Part shown: piece by piece, positions 28,425-38,223 of the stretch
How positions within the stretch are numbered: the first letter of the stretch is position 1
Layout: every line of letters begins with the position of its first letter
Source of the DNA: Paracoccaceae bacterium
GTDB lineage: Bacteria > Pseudomonadota > Alphaproteobacteria > Rhodobacterales > Rhodobacteraceae
Assembly (NCBI GenBank): GCA_024742575.1
Contig: JANSYF010000010.1
Coordinates: forward strand, 1-64,000
Direction of reading: 5' to 3'
DNA length: 64,000 nt
Program-made: the position numbers and the translations under genes
The notes under the pieces: generated by a model
Told to the model about the DNA's origin: nothing
Database searches by the model: none
What the model saw: the letters and a program-made list of their open reading frames with translations, nothing else

Positions 28425-29225
28425 TCAATCGCCTTCAATTTCTTGTTCTAGGCTCGCCATGTCAGGCACAGGCAACCGAGACAACAGTTTCAAAAACAGG
28501 GTCCGGCAGGCCGTGCCGTGCCACGCGTCCGAGTACAGGTGCTCGGGCAAGGCAGGCACGCGCAGGATCAAACGACGCCATTCATGCACAACGACCACGC
28601 GCAAGGCGGTGCGGTGTAAAAGCGTCAGTTCATCAAGTGCGCCGCTTTCAGACAACTGCGCAAAGCGAGTCACCAATTCTGCTGATGCGCGTTGCACTTC
28701 GGGTGGGCAAAGCTTGTCAGATACCCATTGCGGCACATCGTTCGTAGCCCCAATCACAAGGGCGAGTTGATGATCCGTGGGAAGGGTATTTGCCGTAACC
28801 ATGGCTTTTGGGCCAATCGGAACAGAGATTCCGTTGGTCCGTTCAGGCAGACTTTCATTCGAAGAAGAGGGATCGTTCAAAACCAGATAAGCAGTGACAT
28901 CAGATGATGCAGCTCCATACACGCGAGGCCACGCCGTTTTGGTTTCGGTACGTCCCATCTTGGTCAACTCGTAGCGGCTTTGCCGCCCATTGCGATGGCT
29001 TTCGATCCAGTTTTCTTTACGCAAACGATGCAAGGCCACGCGCGTGGCTTCGGGTTTGATCCCGATCGCAGCCGTAATTGCGTTTACGGTTGCGCCACTC
29101 AGCCGGGCCTGAGGGGCCAGCGCCAAGTCGCCGAACATTGTCACCAGAAGCGACCACACCCTGGGGGTCGCCGATCCCATTGCACGGGACACAAGTTCGG
29201 TGAACTCTGCATCATTCATGCGCAA
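28425..29225 (-). CDS. paaX: Phenylacetyl-CoA-responsive repressor PaaX
   Basis: A 266-residue PaaX-family regulator: an N-terminal winged helix (about residues 20-95; VNAITAAIGIKPEATRVALHRLRKENWIES is the helix-turn-helix area), then the PaaX central and C-terminal domains ending with LHRTALRVVVVHEWRRLILR and PALPEHLYSDAWHG, both typical. In known systems PaaX represses paa genes and is released by phenylacetyl-CoA. It lies 32 bp after paaZ on the same strand and is probably co-transcribed with it. The paired repeats before paaA (36846-36885) are a candidate target. Confidence 0.9.
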   Translation of the reverse strand: MRMNDAEFTELVSRAMGSATPRVWSLLVTMFGDLALAPQARLSGATVNAITAAIGIKPEATRVALHRLRKENWIESHRNGRQSRYELTKMGRTETKTAWPRVYGAASSDVTAYLVLNDPSSSNESLPERTNGISVPIGPKAMVTANTLPTDHQLALVIGATNDVPQWVSDKLCPPEVQRASAELVTRFAQLSESGALDELTLLHRTALRVVVVHEWRRLILRVPALPEHLYSDAWHGTACRTLFLKLLSRLPVPDMASLEQEIEGD

Positions 29226-29257
29226 CCGTTACGAGCCGATAGGCCAAACGCCAAGGC

Positions 29258-31300
29258 TCAGTGTGGTTTAGAATACGCGTTCATTGTCAGTAGTTCGTAT
29301 TCTGCAACAGGCTCTTCGTCCTGATTGCGCAGGATTACATGCCAGCGCACCTCACCGTAATCATCTGTACGCTTTGTTTTTTTCTTAACGGTCAACTGCA
29401 CCTTGATACGGTCCCCCGCGCTGACAGGCTTTTGAAACCGTAGGGTGTCGAGGCCGGTATTTGCCAGAACTGGTCCTTCGTCCGGGTCCACAAACAGCCC
29501 CGCCGCAAAACTGAGCAGAAGGTAACCATGCGCAACACGGCCCGGAAAGAATGGGTTACGCTTGGCTGCATCGTCATCCATATGCGCATAGAACGTGTCG
29601 CCGGTGAATTCCGCAAAGTGTTCGATGTCCTCCATCGTCACTTTGCGCTCTGCGGTATGCAGGGTCTCCCCGATCTGAACTTCGTCGAAACTGCGCCGGA
29701 ACGGATGCGCTGGGCCTTGCGATGTTGATGCGCCCGGCACCCATTCCCTTGTCACGGCGGCAATCACATCGGGGCTGCCCTGAACAGCGGTGCGCTGCAT
29801 GTAGTGCATCACACCGCGCACTCCGCCCAATTCTTCGCCACCTCCTGCTCGTCCGGGACCACCATGGACCATATGGGGCAAGGGCGACCCGTGCCCGGTT
29901 GCTTCGGCCATGCTGTCGCGATTGTTAAAGTAAAGCCGACCGTGATATGCACCCGCGCCCATCACCACCTCGCGGGCGACCGCAGGGTCATGGGTGACGA
30001 CGGACGCGACAAGGCTGCCTTGCCCGCGGTTCACCAATGCAATGGCATGCGACAGATCGCGGTAGCCCATGATTGTGGCCGCCGGGCCAAACGCTTCGGT
30101 GTCATGCACATGAGTGGCCGCATCTGGGTCCGCGCAATGATACAGCATCGGCGGCAGGAACGCGCCTTTTGTGGCGTCTGCCCCGTGTACCGCGAACGCA
30201 TCGGGATCACCGAAGACCCGTTCTGCCTCGCTCCCAAGCGTTGCGCATTTCGCCAGCACATCGCGGCGTTGCCCGTCCGAAACCAACGCGCCCATGCGCG
30301 TTTCCGGGGCGCGCGGATCTCCGATCACCGTATCGCGCAAGCGGTCCGACATTGCAGAGATCACCGCATCGACTTGCGCTTGCGGTGCAATGATCCGGCG
30401 GATGGCGGTGCATTTCTGCCCCGCCTTCGTGGTCATTTCGCGATGAACTTCCTTGACGAAGAGATCGAACTCCGGCGTGCCCGGCACTGCATCGGGACCA
30501 AGGATCGACGCGTTGAGGCTGTCTTGTTCAGCCACGAACCGTACCGAGTTGCGCAGCAGGTTTGGCGCGCTGCGCAGGGAGTATGCTGTTTCGGCGGAGC
30601 CGGTAAAGCTGACAACGTCCTGCGGTCCGAGATGATCTAGTACGTCGCCCAATCCGCCAGTCACGAGCTGAATTGTACCATTTGGTAAAATTCCGCTGTC
30701 TACCATCAATCGGACACAGGCTTCGGTCACATAGCATGTTGTCGTCGCCGGTTTCACGATGGCCGGAACGCCAGCAAGCAGAGTTGGTGCGAGCTTTTCC
30801 AACATTCCCCAAACCGGGAAATTGAACGCGTTGATGTGGACCGCAACACCCTGCAACGGGGTGCAGACATGCTGTCCGACAAAGCTGCCCGTGCGCGACA
30901 ATTGTTCGATCCCGCCATCAAGATAAACATGCCCGTCCGGCATCTCGCGCCGTCCCTTTGAGGCGATGACGAGCATCGTTCCAATCCCGCCATCGACGTC
31001 GATCAGATGGTCTTTCTGCGTGGCCCCGGTTGAAAAGCTCAGGTCATAGAGCAGCTGCTTGCGCTCTTTCAGATATAAAGCCAGCGCCTTGAGCATCCGG
31101 GCGCGATCGTGGAACGTCATGGCCCGCAAAGCAGGCGCTCCGACGCGCAGAGCGTGGTCGATCATCGCGCTTGCATCGACCTGCGCACGGCCCGCACGCG
31201 CGATCACGGTACCTGTCACGGCATCACGGATTTCCCGCGCGGCGCTGTCTGGGGCAAGCCAGTCACCGGCCACGAAACTTTGAATGTCCTGAACTGTCAT
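29258..31300 (-). CDS. paaZ: Bifunctional oxepin-CoA hydrolase / semialdehyde dehydrogenase PaaZ
   Basis: A 680-residue fusion. Residues about 1-520 are an aldehyde dehydrogenase (Glu in [15 protein letters not shown]; catalytic Cys in [10 protein letters not shown], near 297). Residues about 535-680 are a MaoC-type hydratase with [20 protein letters not shown] and [10 protein letters not shown]. It opens the oxepin-CoA ring and oxidises the resulting semialdehyde to 3-oxo-5,6-dehydrosuberyl-CoA. Both active sites look intact, so no separate PaaN or hydratase is needed. It diverges from paaI-paaK across a gap of about 60 bp that must hold both promoters. Confidence 0.95.
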   Translation of the reverse strand: MTVQDIQSFVAGDWLAPDSAAREIRDAVTGTVIARAGRAQVDASAMIDHALRVGAPALRAMTFHDRARMLKALALYLKERKQLLYDLSFSTGATQKDHLIDVDGGIGTMLVIASKGRREMPDGHVYLDGGIEQLSRTGSFVGQHVCTPLQGVAVHINAFNFPVWGMLEKLAPTLLAGVPAIVKPATTTCYVTEACVRLMVDSGILPNGTIQLVTGGLGDVLDHLGPQDVVSFTGSAETAYSLRSAPNLLRNSVRFVAEQDSLNASILGPDAVPGTPEFDLFVKEVHREMTTKAGQKCTAIRRIIAPQAQVDAVISAMSDRLRDTVIGDPRAPETRMGALVSDGQRRDVLAKCATLGSEAERVFGDPDAFAVHGADATKGAFLPPMLYHCADPDAATHVHDTEAFGPAATIMGYRDLSHAIALVNRGQGSLVASVVTHDPAVAREVVMGAGAYHGRLYFNNRDSMAEATGHGSPLPHMVHGGPGRAGGGEELGGVRGVMHYMQRTAVQGSPDVIAAVTREWVPGASTSQGPAHPFRRSFDEVQIGETLHTAERKVTMEDIEHFAEFTGDTFYAHMDDDAAKRNPFFPGRVAHGYLLLSFAAGLFVDPDEGPVLANTGLDTLRFQKPVSAGDRIKVQLTVKKKTKRTDDYGEVRWHVILRNQDEEPVAEYELLTMNAYSKPH

Positions 31301-31364
31301 TGTTGTCCCCTTTTCCCAGCCTAAGTATTTGACCGTGCGCGAACTTCATGCAAGCGTCCCGTCC

Positions 31365-31793
31365 ATGACACCAGATGATCGCGCCAGAAAATCAGCCCAT
31401 CACATGTGGCAACAAGACCATGCTTCGCAATGGATGGGGATGGAACTGATACATATCGCCGAAGGCGAAGCGGTCATGGAATTGACGGTGAAGAAAGATC
31501 ATTGCAACGGACATGGTATGTGCCACGGCGGGGTGATTTTTACGCTGGCCGATAGCGCCTTCGCCTTTGCGTGTAACAGCCGTAATCAGGTCACCGTCGC
31601 GCAGCATAATTCGATCACCTACATTGCCTCGGGGCGGTTGGGGGATCGCCTGCGGGCAACGGCGTCCGAAATTTCTCTGACTGGGCGCAGCGGCATCACG
31701 GATGTTCAAGTGACCAATCAGTCCGGAGTGCTGATTGCCGAGTTCCGTGGGCTGTCGCGGTCGATCAAGGGAACGGTGTTCGACGAAGCGTAG
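31365..31793 (+). CDS. paaI: Hydroxyphenylacetyl-CoA thioesterase PaaI
   Basis: A 142-residue hotdog-fold thioesterase. NGHGMCHGGVIFTLADSAFAFA carries the conserved His-Gly-Gly and Asp active-site region, followed by VAQHNSITYIASGRLGDRL. It rescues CoA from dead-end products of the pathway. I use ATG 31365 (TPDDRARKSAHHMW), which matches the family N-terminus; a TTG at 31329 would extend it by 12 residues, and neither has a strong ribosome binding site. It is followed by paaK 16 nt after its stop. Confidence 0.9.
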   Translation: MTPDDRARKSAHHMWQQDHASQWMGMELIHIAEGEAVMELTVKKDHCNGHGMCHGGVIFTLADSAFAFACNSRNQVTVAQHNSITYIASGRLGDRLRATASEISLTGRSGITDVQVTNQSGVLIAEFRGLSRSIKGTVFDEA

Positions 31794-31809
31794 GGGAGGC
31801 GCTGGGCAC

Positions 31810-33120
31810 ATGAGGGATTTGTCACCAAAACCGGGCGATCTTGACCCGATAGAACTCGCATCGATTGACGAGATCCGCGCCTTGCAACTGGGCCGTCTGC
31901 GCTGGTCGCTGCGCCATGCCTACGACAACGTGCCGATGTACCGCGCCAAGTTCGATGCAGCTGGGGTGCACCCGGATGACCTGAACGACCTCTCCGATCT
32001 GGCGAAGTTTCCCTTCACCCTGAAATCCGACCTGCGCGACAATTATCCCTTTGGCCTGTTTGCCGTTCCGCGTGAGCAGATCACCCGTATCCATGCGTCC
32101 TCTGGCACGACAGGCAAACCCACGGTCGTCGGCTATACGAAGAACGACATCGACATGTGGGCCAGCGTGGTCGCGCGGTCACTGCGGGCCTCTGGTCTGC
32201 GGGCGGGCGACATGGTGCATGTGGCCTATGGCTACGGCCTCTTCACCGGCGGGCTTGGCGCGCATTACGGGGTCGAAAAGCTGGGCGGGACGGTGGTGCC
32301 GATGGGTGGAGGGCAGACCGAAAAGCAGGTCGGCCTGATCACCGATTTTCAGCCCAAGGGCATCATGGTCACGCCGTCCTACATCCTCAACATTCTCGAG
32401 GCTTTCCACAAAGCTGGGCTGGACCCGCGCGAGACCTCGTTAGAGGTCGGTGTCTTCGGTGCCGAACCTTGGACAAATGCGATGCGGCATGAGATCGAAC
32501 AGGCCTTCGACATGCACGCGGTTGACATTTACGGCCTGTCCGAGGTGATCGGACCGGGTGTGGCCAATGAATGCGTGGAAACCAAGGACGGGCTGCACAT
32601 CTGGGAAGATCACTTCTACCCCGAGATCATTAACCCCGAGACGGGCGAGGTGTTGCCCGATGGCGAGAAGGGCGAGTTGGTCTTTACCACCATCACCAAG
32701 GAAGGCATGCCAATCATTCGCTACCGCACGCGCGATCTGACGCGGCTTATGGCGGGCACCGCGCGAAGCATGAGGCGGATGGAAAAAGTGACGGGCCGCA
32801 GCGACGACATGATGATCCTGCGCGGCGTGAACGTGTTTCCGACCCAGATCGAGGAAGAGGTCATGGCGACCGGCGGGCTGGCCCCATATTTCCAGATCGA
32901 ACTTTATACCGCAGGCCGGATGGACGCGATGCGGGTGCTGGTCGAGGCCACGCCGGATGCGGCGGACGACCTGTCACGCACGTCTGCGGCGCGGATGCTG
33001 GTCAAGCGTATCAAGGATCATGTCGGCATCTCGACCGAGGTCGAAGTTGGAGATCCGGGATCCGTTGTGCGTTCGCAGGGGAAGGCCGTGCGCGTCGTGG
33101 ATAACCGAAAGCCGGTGTGA
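31810..33120 (+). CDS. paaK: Phenylacetate-CoA ligase PaaK
   Basis: A 436-residue adenylate-forming enzyme that activates phenylacetate to phenylacetyl-CoA, the first step of the pathway. Visible motifs are the P-loop IHASSGTTGKPTVVGYT, AYGYGLFTGGLGAHYG, VDIYGLSEVIGPG, and the C-terminal hinge with MILRGVNVFPTQIEE. GGGGAGG at 31793-31799 precedes ATG 31810; longer in-frame extensions run back into paaI and are not used. Length is typical (about 430-440). Confidence 0.95.
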   Translation: MRDLSPKPGDLDPIELASIDEIRALQLGRLRWSLRHAYDNVPMYRAKFDAAGVHPDDLNDLSDLAKFPFTLKSDLRDNYPFGLFAVPREQITRIHASSGTTGKPTVVGYTKNDIDMWASVVARSLRASGLRAGDMVHVAYGYGLFTGGLGAHYGVEKLGGTVVPMGGGQTEKQVGLITDFQPKGIMVTPSYILNILEAFHKAGLDPRETSLEVGVFGAEPWTNAMRHEIEQAFDMHAVDIYGLSEVIGPGVANECVETKDGLHIWEDHFYPEIINPETGEVLPDGEKGELVFTTITKEGMPIIRYRTRDLTRLMAGTARSMRRMEKVTGRSDDMMILRGVNVFPTQIEEEVMATGGLAPYFQIELYTAGRMDAMRVLVEATPDAADDLSRTSAARMLVKRIKDHVGISTEVEVGDPGSVVRSQGKAVRVVDNRKPV

Positions 33121-33123
33121 CCG

Positions 33124-34188
33124 CTACTGGTCGTAATCTACGATGACGCGTTCGGTGATTGGGTAGGATTGGCAGGACAGAACATAGCCCGCCGCAACTT
33201 CGTAATCTTCCAGCGCGTGGTTGGCGACCATCTCAACCTCGCCCTCCAATACCTTGCATTTGCAGGTTGAACAGACCCCGGCACGGCAGGCATGTGGCGC
33301 GTCCATCGCATTGTCGAGCGCGGCTTCAAGGATCGTCATATCGCGGCCCATCTCGAAGCTGCGCGTCATTCCATCGAGGGTGATGCTCGCCGCTATCGCG
33401 TCCGTGGCCGCGCCATCGGCGGCTTTGGTACGCCGTTGCAGCCGCCCAGTCTGGGCGCTGGCAAACAGCTCGAACTTGATCTGATCCTTGCTCAACCCGT
33501 GGTCGCCAAGCGCCTGCGCAATGGCTTTCATCATCGGCTCAGGTCCGCAGATGAACGCGGTATCGACGCTTTGTATGTCGATCCAGTGCTCAAAAAGCGC
33601 GGCACATTTCTGACCGTCGACCCGTCCTTGGAAAAGGTCAATGTCCTGTGCATCGGTCTCAAGGATATGGATGATGGTGAAGCGCCCCATGTAGATATTC
33701 TTGAGGTCTTCCAACTCTTCCCGGAACATGATCGTGCTGACGCTGCGGTTGGCATAGACCAGCGTCACACGCGATTTAGGCTCTGCCGCCAGCACGGTTT
33801 TCAGGATCGACAGGATGGGCGTGATCCCTGAACCACCCGCAAAGGCAAGGTAGGTCTTGGCCTTGTCCGGTTCTATGGGGGTGTGGAACTTGCCCATCGG
33901 CTCCATCGCGTCGATGGTCATGCCGGGTTTCAAATCTTCATTGACCCAGCGCGAAAAAGCGCCGTCGGTGACTTTCTTGATCCCGACTTGCAGCACGCCT
34001 TCGTTGACGCCAGAGCAGATGGAGTAGGAGCGGCGCAATTCGGTGCCTTCAAAGTCACGTTTGAAGGTCAGGTATTGGCCTTGGGTGAACGAGAAGTCCC
34101 CACCGTCGCGGGATTCGAGCGTGATCGTCACAGCATCGCGGGTGGTCTTTTGAACGTCGGTGACGGTCAGAGGGAAAAAGCGTGCCAT
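33124..34188 (-). CDS. paaE: Phenylacetyl-CoA epoxidase reductase PaaE
   Basis: A 354-residue ferredoxin-NADP reductase-type protein that feeds electrons to the PaaAC oxygenase. The FAD site RRSYSICSG is near residue 55, the NAD(P) site FAGGSGITPILSILK near 115, and the C-terminal plant-type [2Fe-2S] domain has CRAGVCSTCKCKV and a distal VLSCQSYP Cys. It ends 3 bp from the convergent paaK end. It is the last gene of the paaABCDE unit on the minus strand. Confidence 0.95.
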   Translation of the reverse strand: MARFFPLTVTDVQKTTRDAVTITLESRDGGDFSFTQGQYLTFKRDFEGTELRRSYSICSGVNEGVLQVGIKKVTDGAFSRWVNEDLKPGMTIDAMEPMGKFHTPIEPDKAKTYLAFAGGSGITPILSILKTVLAAEPKSRVTLVYANRSVSTIMFREELEDLKNIYMGRFTIIHILETDAQDIDLFQGRVDGQKCAALFEHWIDIQSVDTAFICGPEPMMKAIAQALGDHGLSKDQIKFELFASAQTGRLQRRTKAADGAATDAIAASITLDGMTRSFEMGRDMTILEAALDNAMDAPHACRAGVCSTCKCKVLEGEVEMVANHALEDYEVAAGYVLSCQSYPITERVIVDYDQ

Positions 34189-34203
34189 GTCAGCGCCTTG
34201 CGA

Positions 34204-34662
34204 TCAGATGCATTTGAAATAGTCAAACGGCTCAAGACAGTCGTCACACCGCCAATGCGCCTTGCACGGTGTAGAGCCGAACTGGCTGATCCGGGTGAGA
34301 TGGGCGCCGCCGCAGCGCGGGCAGGCGTCAGGGCCGCCAGCAGGCGAAGGGGGCGCAATGCCGTAGTCAGCAAGCTTCGCGCGGCCTTTGTCGGACAGCC
34401 AATCGGTGGTCCAGGGCGGCGCGATCTGGGTCTTGATCCGTACGTTTGTGACGCCTCGGTCGTGCAGGGCGGTTTCAATGTCCATCGAGATCACGGATGT
34501 GGCGGGACAACCCGAATAGGTCGGGGTCACAGCCACTTCGAGCGTGTCACCCTCCCACGTCACGTCGCGCACGATGCCGAGATCGACAACCGAGATCACG
34601 GGTATCTCGGGATCCGGAACCTGATCAAGCCAACCCCAGATGGTGGAGACGTCGGGTGTCAT
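34204..34662 (-). CDS. paaD: Phenylacetyl-CoA epoxidase assembly protein PaaD
   Basis: A 152-residue DUF59/MIP18-type protein with a Cys-rich tail. The N-terminal domain has VPDPEIPVISVVDLGIVRDV and a later TPTYSGCPATSVI. The C-terminus carries zinc-ribbon-like cysteines (CPRCGG and WRCDDCLEPFDYFKC). PaaD is thought to help mature the metal centres of the epoxidase. The ATG at 34662 follows the paaC stop by one base; an in-frame GTG at 34677 would overlap paaC and is less likely. Confidence 0.93.
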   Translation of the reverse strand: MTPDVSTIWGWLDQVPDPEIPVISVVDLGIVRDVTWEGDTLEVAVTPTYSGCPATSVISMDIETALHDRGVTNVRIKTQIAPPWTTDWLSDKGRAKLADYGIAPPSPAGGPDACPRCGGAHLTRISQFGSTPCKAHWRCDDCLEPFDYFKCI

Positions 34663-34663
34663 A

Positions 34664-35425
34664 TCACCAAGTCGCACCGGGATAGGCGCGCTGCAACCAC
34701 TGCATCTGGGTCAGCATATGGCCAAGGTGTTCGGTGTGACGGAAGCCGGTTTTGCCACCGGATTGGGCAAAGTTGCTGTCGGGCTTGGTCAGTGTCGCCT
34801 CGGTAAGAATGTCGTTTATCCGTATGTCGAAACGGGAACGCAAGGCGGTCAGATCGGGGGCAATGCGGGCGGCGTGCATGGCGTCGTCAACGGCATCGGG
34901 TGTGAACATCTCACCGACATAGGGCCACAGCAGATCAAGCGCCGCTTGCATCCGACGGTGGCTTTCCTCGGTTCCGTCGCCAAGACCGATCACGGTCTCG
35001 GACGAGCGGTCGAGGTGGTAGGTCACTTCCTTGAGCGCCTTGGCGGCAATGGCCGCGATGTTGCCGTCAGAGGCGCGCGTCAGTTCGGTGAGCAGTTCGA
35101 CATGGAACACATCAAACAGGCATTGGCGCATCAAGGTCTGGCCAAAATCGCCGTTGGGCTGTTCGACCAGCAGCAGGTTGCGGAAATCCCAGACGTCGCG
35201 GAGCATCGCCAGATCATCAGCCGAGCGTCCAGCGCCTTCGACCTCTCCAGCCAAGCCAAGCCACATTTGGGTCTGGCCGATCAGGTCAAGCGCGGTGTTG
35301 GCCAGCGCGATGTCCTCTTCCAACACTGGTGCGTGGCCGCACCATTCGCTGACCCGGTGGCCTAGCACCAGCGTGTTGTCCCCCAAGCGCAGGAGGTATT
35401 CGAAAAGGGCGGTTTGGTCGGTCAT
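34664..35425 (-). CDS. paaC: Phenylacetyl-CoA epoxidase structural subunit PaaC
   Basis: A 253-residue ferritin-like PaaC, the non-catalytic scaffold that pairs with PaaA. Opening LFEYLLRLGDNTLVLGHRVSEWCG and VEQPNGDFGQTLMRQCLFDVF are typical of the family. The ATG at 35425 overlaps the paaB stop (TGATG); the codon before it is an alternative GTG start. Length matches characterised PaaC proteins (about 250). Confidence 0.94.
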   Translation of the reverse strand: MTDQTALFEYLLRLGDNTLVLGHRVSEWCGHAPVLEEDIALANTALDLIGQTQMWLGLAGEVEGAGRSADDLAMLRDVWDFRNLLLVEQPNGDFGQTLMRQCLFDVFHVELLTELTRASDGNIAAIAAKALKEVTYHLDRSSETVIGLGDGTEESHRRMQAALDLLWPYVGEMFTPDAVDDAMHAARIAPDLTALRSRFDIRINDILTEATLTKPDSNFAQSGGKTGFRHTEHLGHMLTQMQWLQRAYPGATW

Positions 35426-35709
35426 CACATGTGGCCTGCTTCGTCTGGGATGTCGAAGAAGGTTGGGTGGCGATAGACCTTGCTTTCGGATGGTTCGTAA
35501 AGCGGACCTTTTCCCGAAGGTGACGAGGCAGTGATATGCGCCGCCTCGACCACCCAGATGCTGACGCCTTCGTTGCGGCGGGTGTAGACATCGCGGGCGA
35601 TCTTAAGCGCCATTTCCGCGTCGGGCGCGTGCAGGCTGCCGACATGGCGATGGTTCAGGCCGTGCTGACCTCGGATGAAGACTTCCCACAGGGGCCATTC
35701 GTGTTTCAT
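35425..35709 (-). CDS. paaB: Phenylacetyl-CoA epoxidase subunit PaaB
   Basis: A 94-residue PaaB. WPLWEVFIRGQHGLNHRHVG and NEGVSIWVVEAAHITAS are conserved in the family. PaaB joins PaaAC units into the full epoxidase complex. The gene lies 69 bp after paaA and shares a TGATG junction with paaC, as in most paa operons. Confidence 0.94.
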   Translation of the reverse strand: MKHEWPLWEVFIRGQHGLNHRHVGSLHAPDAEMALKIARDVYTRRNEGVSIWVVEAAHITASSPSGKGPLYEPSESKVYRHPTFFDIPDEAGHM

Positions 35710-35778
35710 GCGTGTTCCTCTTGTCGCGCACCACGCCTATTGGCGCACCTTGCGGAGATGCCCATCAGGGCCGATGCG

Positions 35779-36756
35779 TTATTCAGCGGCCAGTTTTGCG
35801 GTGCGTTTCTTTTCGGCGTGGGCCATCAGCCCTTCACGCACCCATGCGCCATCGTCCCACGCCTTGTTGCGCGCGGCGAGCCGTTCTGTGTTGCACGGGC
35901 CATTGCCCTTGATCACGTCGAAGAATTCGGACCAGTCCGGTTCGGCGAAATCGTAACCGCCCTTTTCATCATTCCAGTGCAAGGTCTCATCCGGCACGGT
36001 CAGGCCAAGGAATTCGGCCTGCGGTACGGTTTGATCGACGAACTTTTGACGCAGCTCGTCATTAGTGTTCATCTTGATCTTCCACTTCATCGACTGCGCG
36101 GAATGCACGCTGTCCTTGTCCGACGGGCCGAACATCATCAGAGACGGATACCAGAAGCGGTTAAGCGCATCCTGCGCCATCTTTTTCTGCGCTGGCGTGC
36201 CTTGGGCCATCTTCATCATGATGTGATAGCCCTGCCGCTGGTGGAACGACTCTTCCTTGCAGATACGGATCATCGCGCGGGAGTAGGGGCCATATGAGGT
36301 ACGCTGAAGCGGAACTTGATTCATGATCGCCGCCCCGTCGACCAGCCAACCGACCGCACCCATGTCGGCCCATGTCAGGGTCGGGTAGTTAAAGATTGAG
36401 CTATATTTCATACGCCCATCAAGGAGCATTTCGGTCAGTTCATCCCGGCTGACCCCGAGCGTTTCAGCGGCGCAATAAAGGTAGAGGCCATGTCCCGCCT
36501 CGTCCTGCACTTTGGCGAGCAAGATCGTCTTGCGCTCCAGTGTCGGTGCGCGGGTGATCCAGTTGCCCTCGGGCAGTTGGCCAACGATTTCCGAATGGGC
36601 ATGCTGACCGATCTGGCGGATCAACGTTTTGCGGTAACCCTCGGGCATCCATTCCTTGGGTTCAACCTTTTCGCCTGCATCAATGCGGGCCTGAAAAACC
36701 GCGAGCTTTTCAGGATCGTCTTGGGTCGCTTCTGATGTGACCATCTGGGCGTACAT
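35779..36756 (-). CDS. paaA: Phenylacetyl-CoA epoxidase catalytic subunit PaaA
   Basis: A 325-residue di-iron oxygenase that forms ring-1,2-epoxyphenylacetyl-CoA. The diiron ligands fall in [13 protein letters not shown] and [14 protein letters not shown] (Glu/His clusters), with [18 protein letters not shown] later. It is the first gene of paaABCDE on the minus strand, and the upstream region (36757-36930) contains paired repeats that may be the regulator site. Length is typical. Confidence 0.95.
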   Translation of the reverse strand: MYAQMVTSEATQDDPEKLAVFQARIDAGEKVEPKEWMPEGYRKTLIRQIGQHAHSEIVGQLPEGNWITRAPTLERKTILLAKVQDEAGHGLYLYCAAETLGVSRDELTEMLLDGRMKYSSIFNYPTLTWADMGAVGWLVDGAAIMNQVPLQRTSYGPYSRAMIRICKEESFHQRQGYHIMMKMAQGTPAQKKMAQDALNRFWYPSLMMFGPSDKDSVHSAQSMKWKIKMNTNDELRQKFVDQTVPQAEFLGLTVPDETLHWNDEKGGYDFAEPDWSEFFDVIKGNGPCNTERLAARNKAWDDGAWVREGLMAHAEKKRTAKLAAE

Positions 36757-36845
36757 ATATGAACCTTTCGCGCATGAGCGGCGGGCAGATCCGCGCTGTG
36801 TTGAGGCACAGATTACGACATCGAACGATTCTCGGCAAGGTTTAT

Positions 36846-36885
36846 GTTACACATGTCCGTGGCGTGGAGGTAATTGGTAACACAT
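36846..36885. promoter_or_regulatory. Paired 9-mers upstream of paaA, candidate regulator site
   Basis: GTTACACAT (36846-36854) and GTAACACAT (36877-36885) are near-identical direct repeats 31 bp apart, about three helical turns. Their edges also form a perfect inverted pair, TGTTAC (36845-36850) and GTAACA (36877-36882). They lie 90-130 bp before the paaA start. PaaX or another paa regulator is the obvious candidate binder, but this is inference, and I did not find the same pair before paaZ. Confidence 0.4.
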
Positions 36886-36930
36886 TTAAGTTCAGGCCTT
36901 TGCAGGCTTGTAGAAATCCCGCAGGACCCC

Positions 36931-37878
36931 TCAGATTGGTGGTGCTGCGCGTTCGGTCATAAGCTGACGCGCTGTGACGCGTTCGCGGTGGATCATATAA
37001 AGCCCTGCGCCAATGATGATGCCGATCCCAGTCAGGGTTAGCGCGTTCGGGAAATCATCGAAGATGAGGTATCCCAACAAGGTCGCTACTGGCAGTTCCA
37101 AGTATTGCAGCGGGGCGAGCGTCGCGGAAGGTGCCAGCGACAAGGCATAGGTCATCATCATGTGGCTGACGGTCGCGAAAAATCCGACTCCGAACAGCCA
37201 GGTCCACGCGATCCCTTTTGGCCAGACCGGATCAAGCAGGACAGAACCGGAGTCTTTTCCGAATACCAGTAAGGGCAGGCACAGCAAGCTGGCGATCAGG
37301 CCGGTGTAAAATTGCAGGGTCACTGGGTGCATCTGCCGCGACAGGCCACGTGTCACAAGGATGTAGAATGCGAAGCCAACCGCAGTTCCAAGAGGGAACA
37401 AAGCCACTGCGCCAAAGGCAGAAAAGCTGGGCTGGATGACAAACAGCACTCCCACAAAGCCCACAAGCGCGGCAGCCACACGACGGGGGCCCACGTCTTC
37501 GCCAAGGTAGAATTTTCCGACCAGCAACACGATAAACGGTGCGACGAACACGATCGCCAGCGCGTCTGCAAGGGGCATGACACGGATCGCCGCAATGAAG
37601 CAGAAGGTTGAGACCAACAACAGCAGGGCGCGGGCCGTCAGCGCCATCCATTTCTGACTTGGCACCCTAAGTGATAAGCCCATAACCAACACGACTGGCG
37701 CCATCAGGAGGCATTGCACGATGAACCGCGCGGCAGTGATCTGACCGACAGGCACGCTGCTGGATGCGAGCTTGGCCGCTACATCAAGAAGTGGCGCCGT
37801 CATGCAGAAGCCCAGCATCAATGCGACACCGGGCAGAATGCGATCCGTGGAAGCGGCAGTTGGTGAAAGCTGTGTCAT
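36931..37878 (-). CDS. EamA-family (DMT) transporter
   Basis: A 315-residue membrane protein with about ten hydrophobic helices in two EamA repeats (for example ALAIVFVAPFIVLLVG and YLELPVATLLGYLIF). The motif of a helix ending in GEDVGPRRVAAALVGFVGV marks the end of the first repeat. These carriers export or import small metabolites; the substrate cannot be told from sequence. It lies beyond the paa genes without an operon link, with its own upstream gap of 120 bp to the tRNA. Confidence 0.88.
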   Translation of the reverse strand: MTQLSPTAASTDRILPGVALMLGFCMTAPLLDVAAKLASSSVPVGQITAARFIVQCLLMAPVVLVMGLSLRVPSQKWMALTARALLLLVSTFCFIAAIRVMPLADALAIVFVAPFIVLLVGKFYLGEDVGPRRVAAALVGFVGVLFVIQPSFSAFGAVALFPLGTAVGFAFYILVTRGLSRQMHPVTLQFYTGLIASLLCLPLLVFGKDSGSVLLDPVWPKGIAWTWLFGVGFFATVSHMMMTYALSLAPSATLAPLQYLELPVATLLGYLIFDDFPNALTLTGIGIIIGAGLYMIHRERVTARQLMTERAAPPI

Positions 37879-38000
37879 GCCTCTGCTCTAAAGTGATGTG
37901 TCGAAATCCGTCTGTTCCTTTACCGACACTTGGGCCAGCAGAAGGGGCATCGGCTGTCGACCGTTTAAACGGTTGGCTGGTTGATGATCTTGTGGATGTT

Positions 38001-38077
<77 letters not shown>

Positions 38078-38169
38078 GGACCGCCGCGTGAGTACGAGCG
38101 GTGCGGCGTGGCGTCAAGGGCTAATCTTGGGTTTTTTGCCCGTCATCGCGCGTGACTGATCCGGGATGC

Positions 38170-38212
38170 GGACGCGTAGACGCGTCCTCGATTTTCAGTC
38201 CACTGAAAATCG
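38170..38212. terminator. Two adjacent hairpins between the AAA+ gene and tRNA-Met
   Basis: GGACGCGT-AG-ACGCGTCC (38170-38187) is followed at once by CGATTTTCAG-TCCA-CTGAAAATCG (38189-38212), both with perfect stems. They sit just past the stop of the AAA+ ATPase gene (minus strand). There is no long T-run, so a Rho-independent terminator is plausible but not certain. Confidence 0.5.
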
Positions 38213-38223
38213 GGCCGTTGCAC

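Noticed and set aside
29804-30640. Long plus-strand open frame of 278 codons
   Set aside because: It is antisense to paaZ and rich in His/Arg/Cys, typical of a GC-driven shadow frame.
38170-38212. CRISPR-like or mobile-element repeat beside the tRNA
   Set aside because: The two palindromes differ from each other and occur once; there is no repeat-spacer pattern, integrase or duplicated tRNA end.
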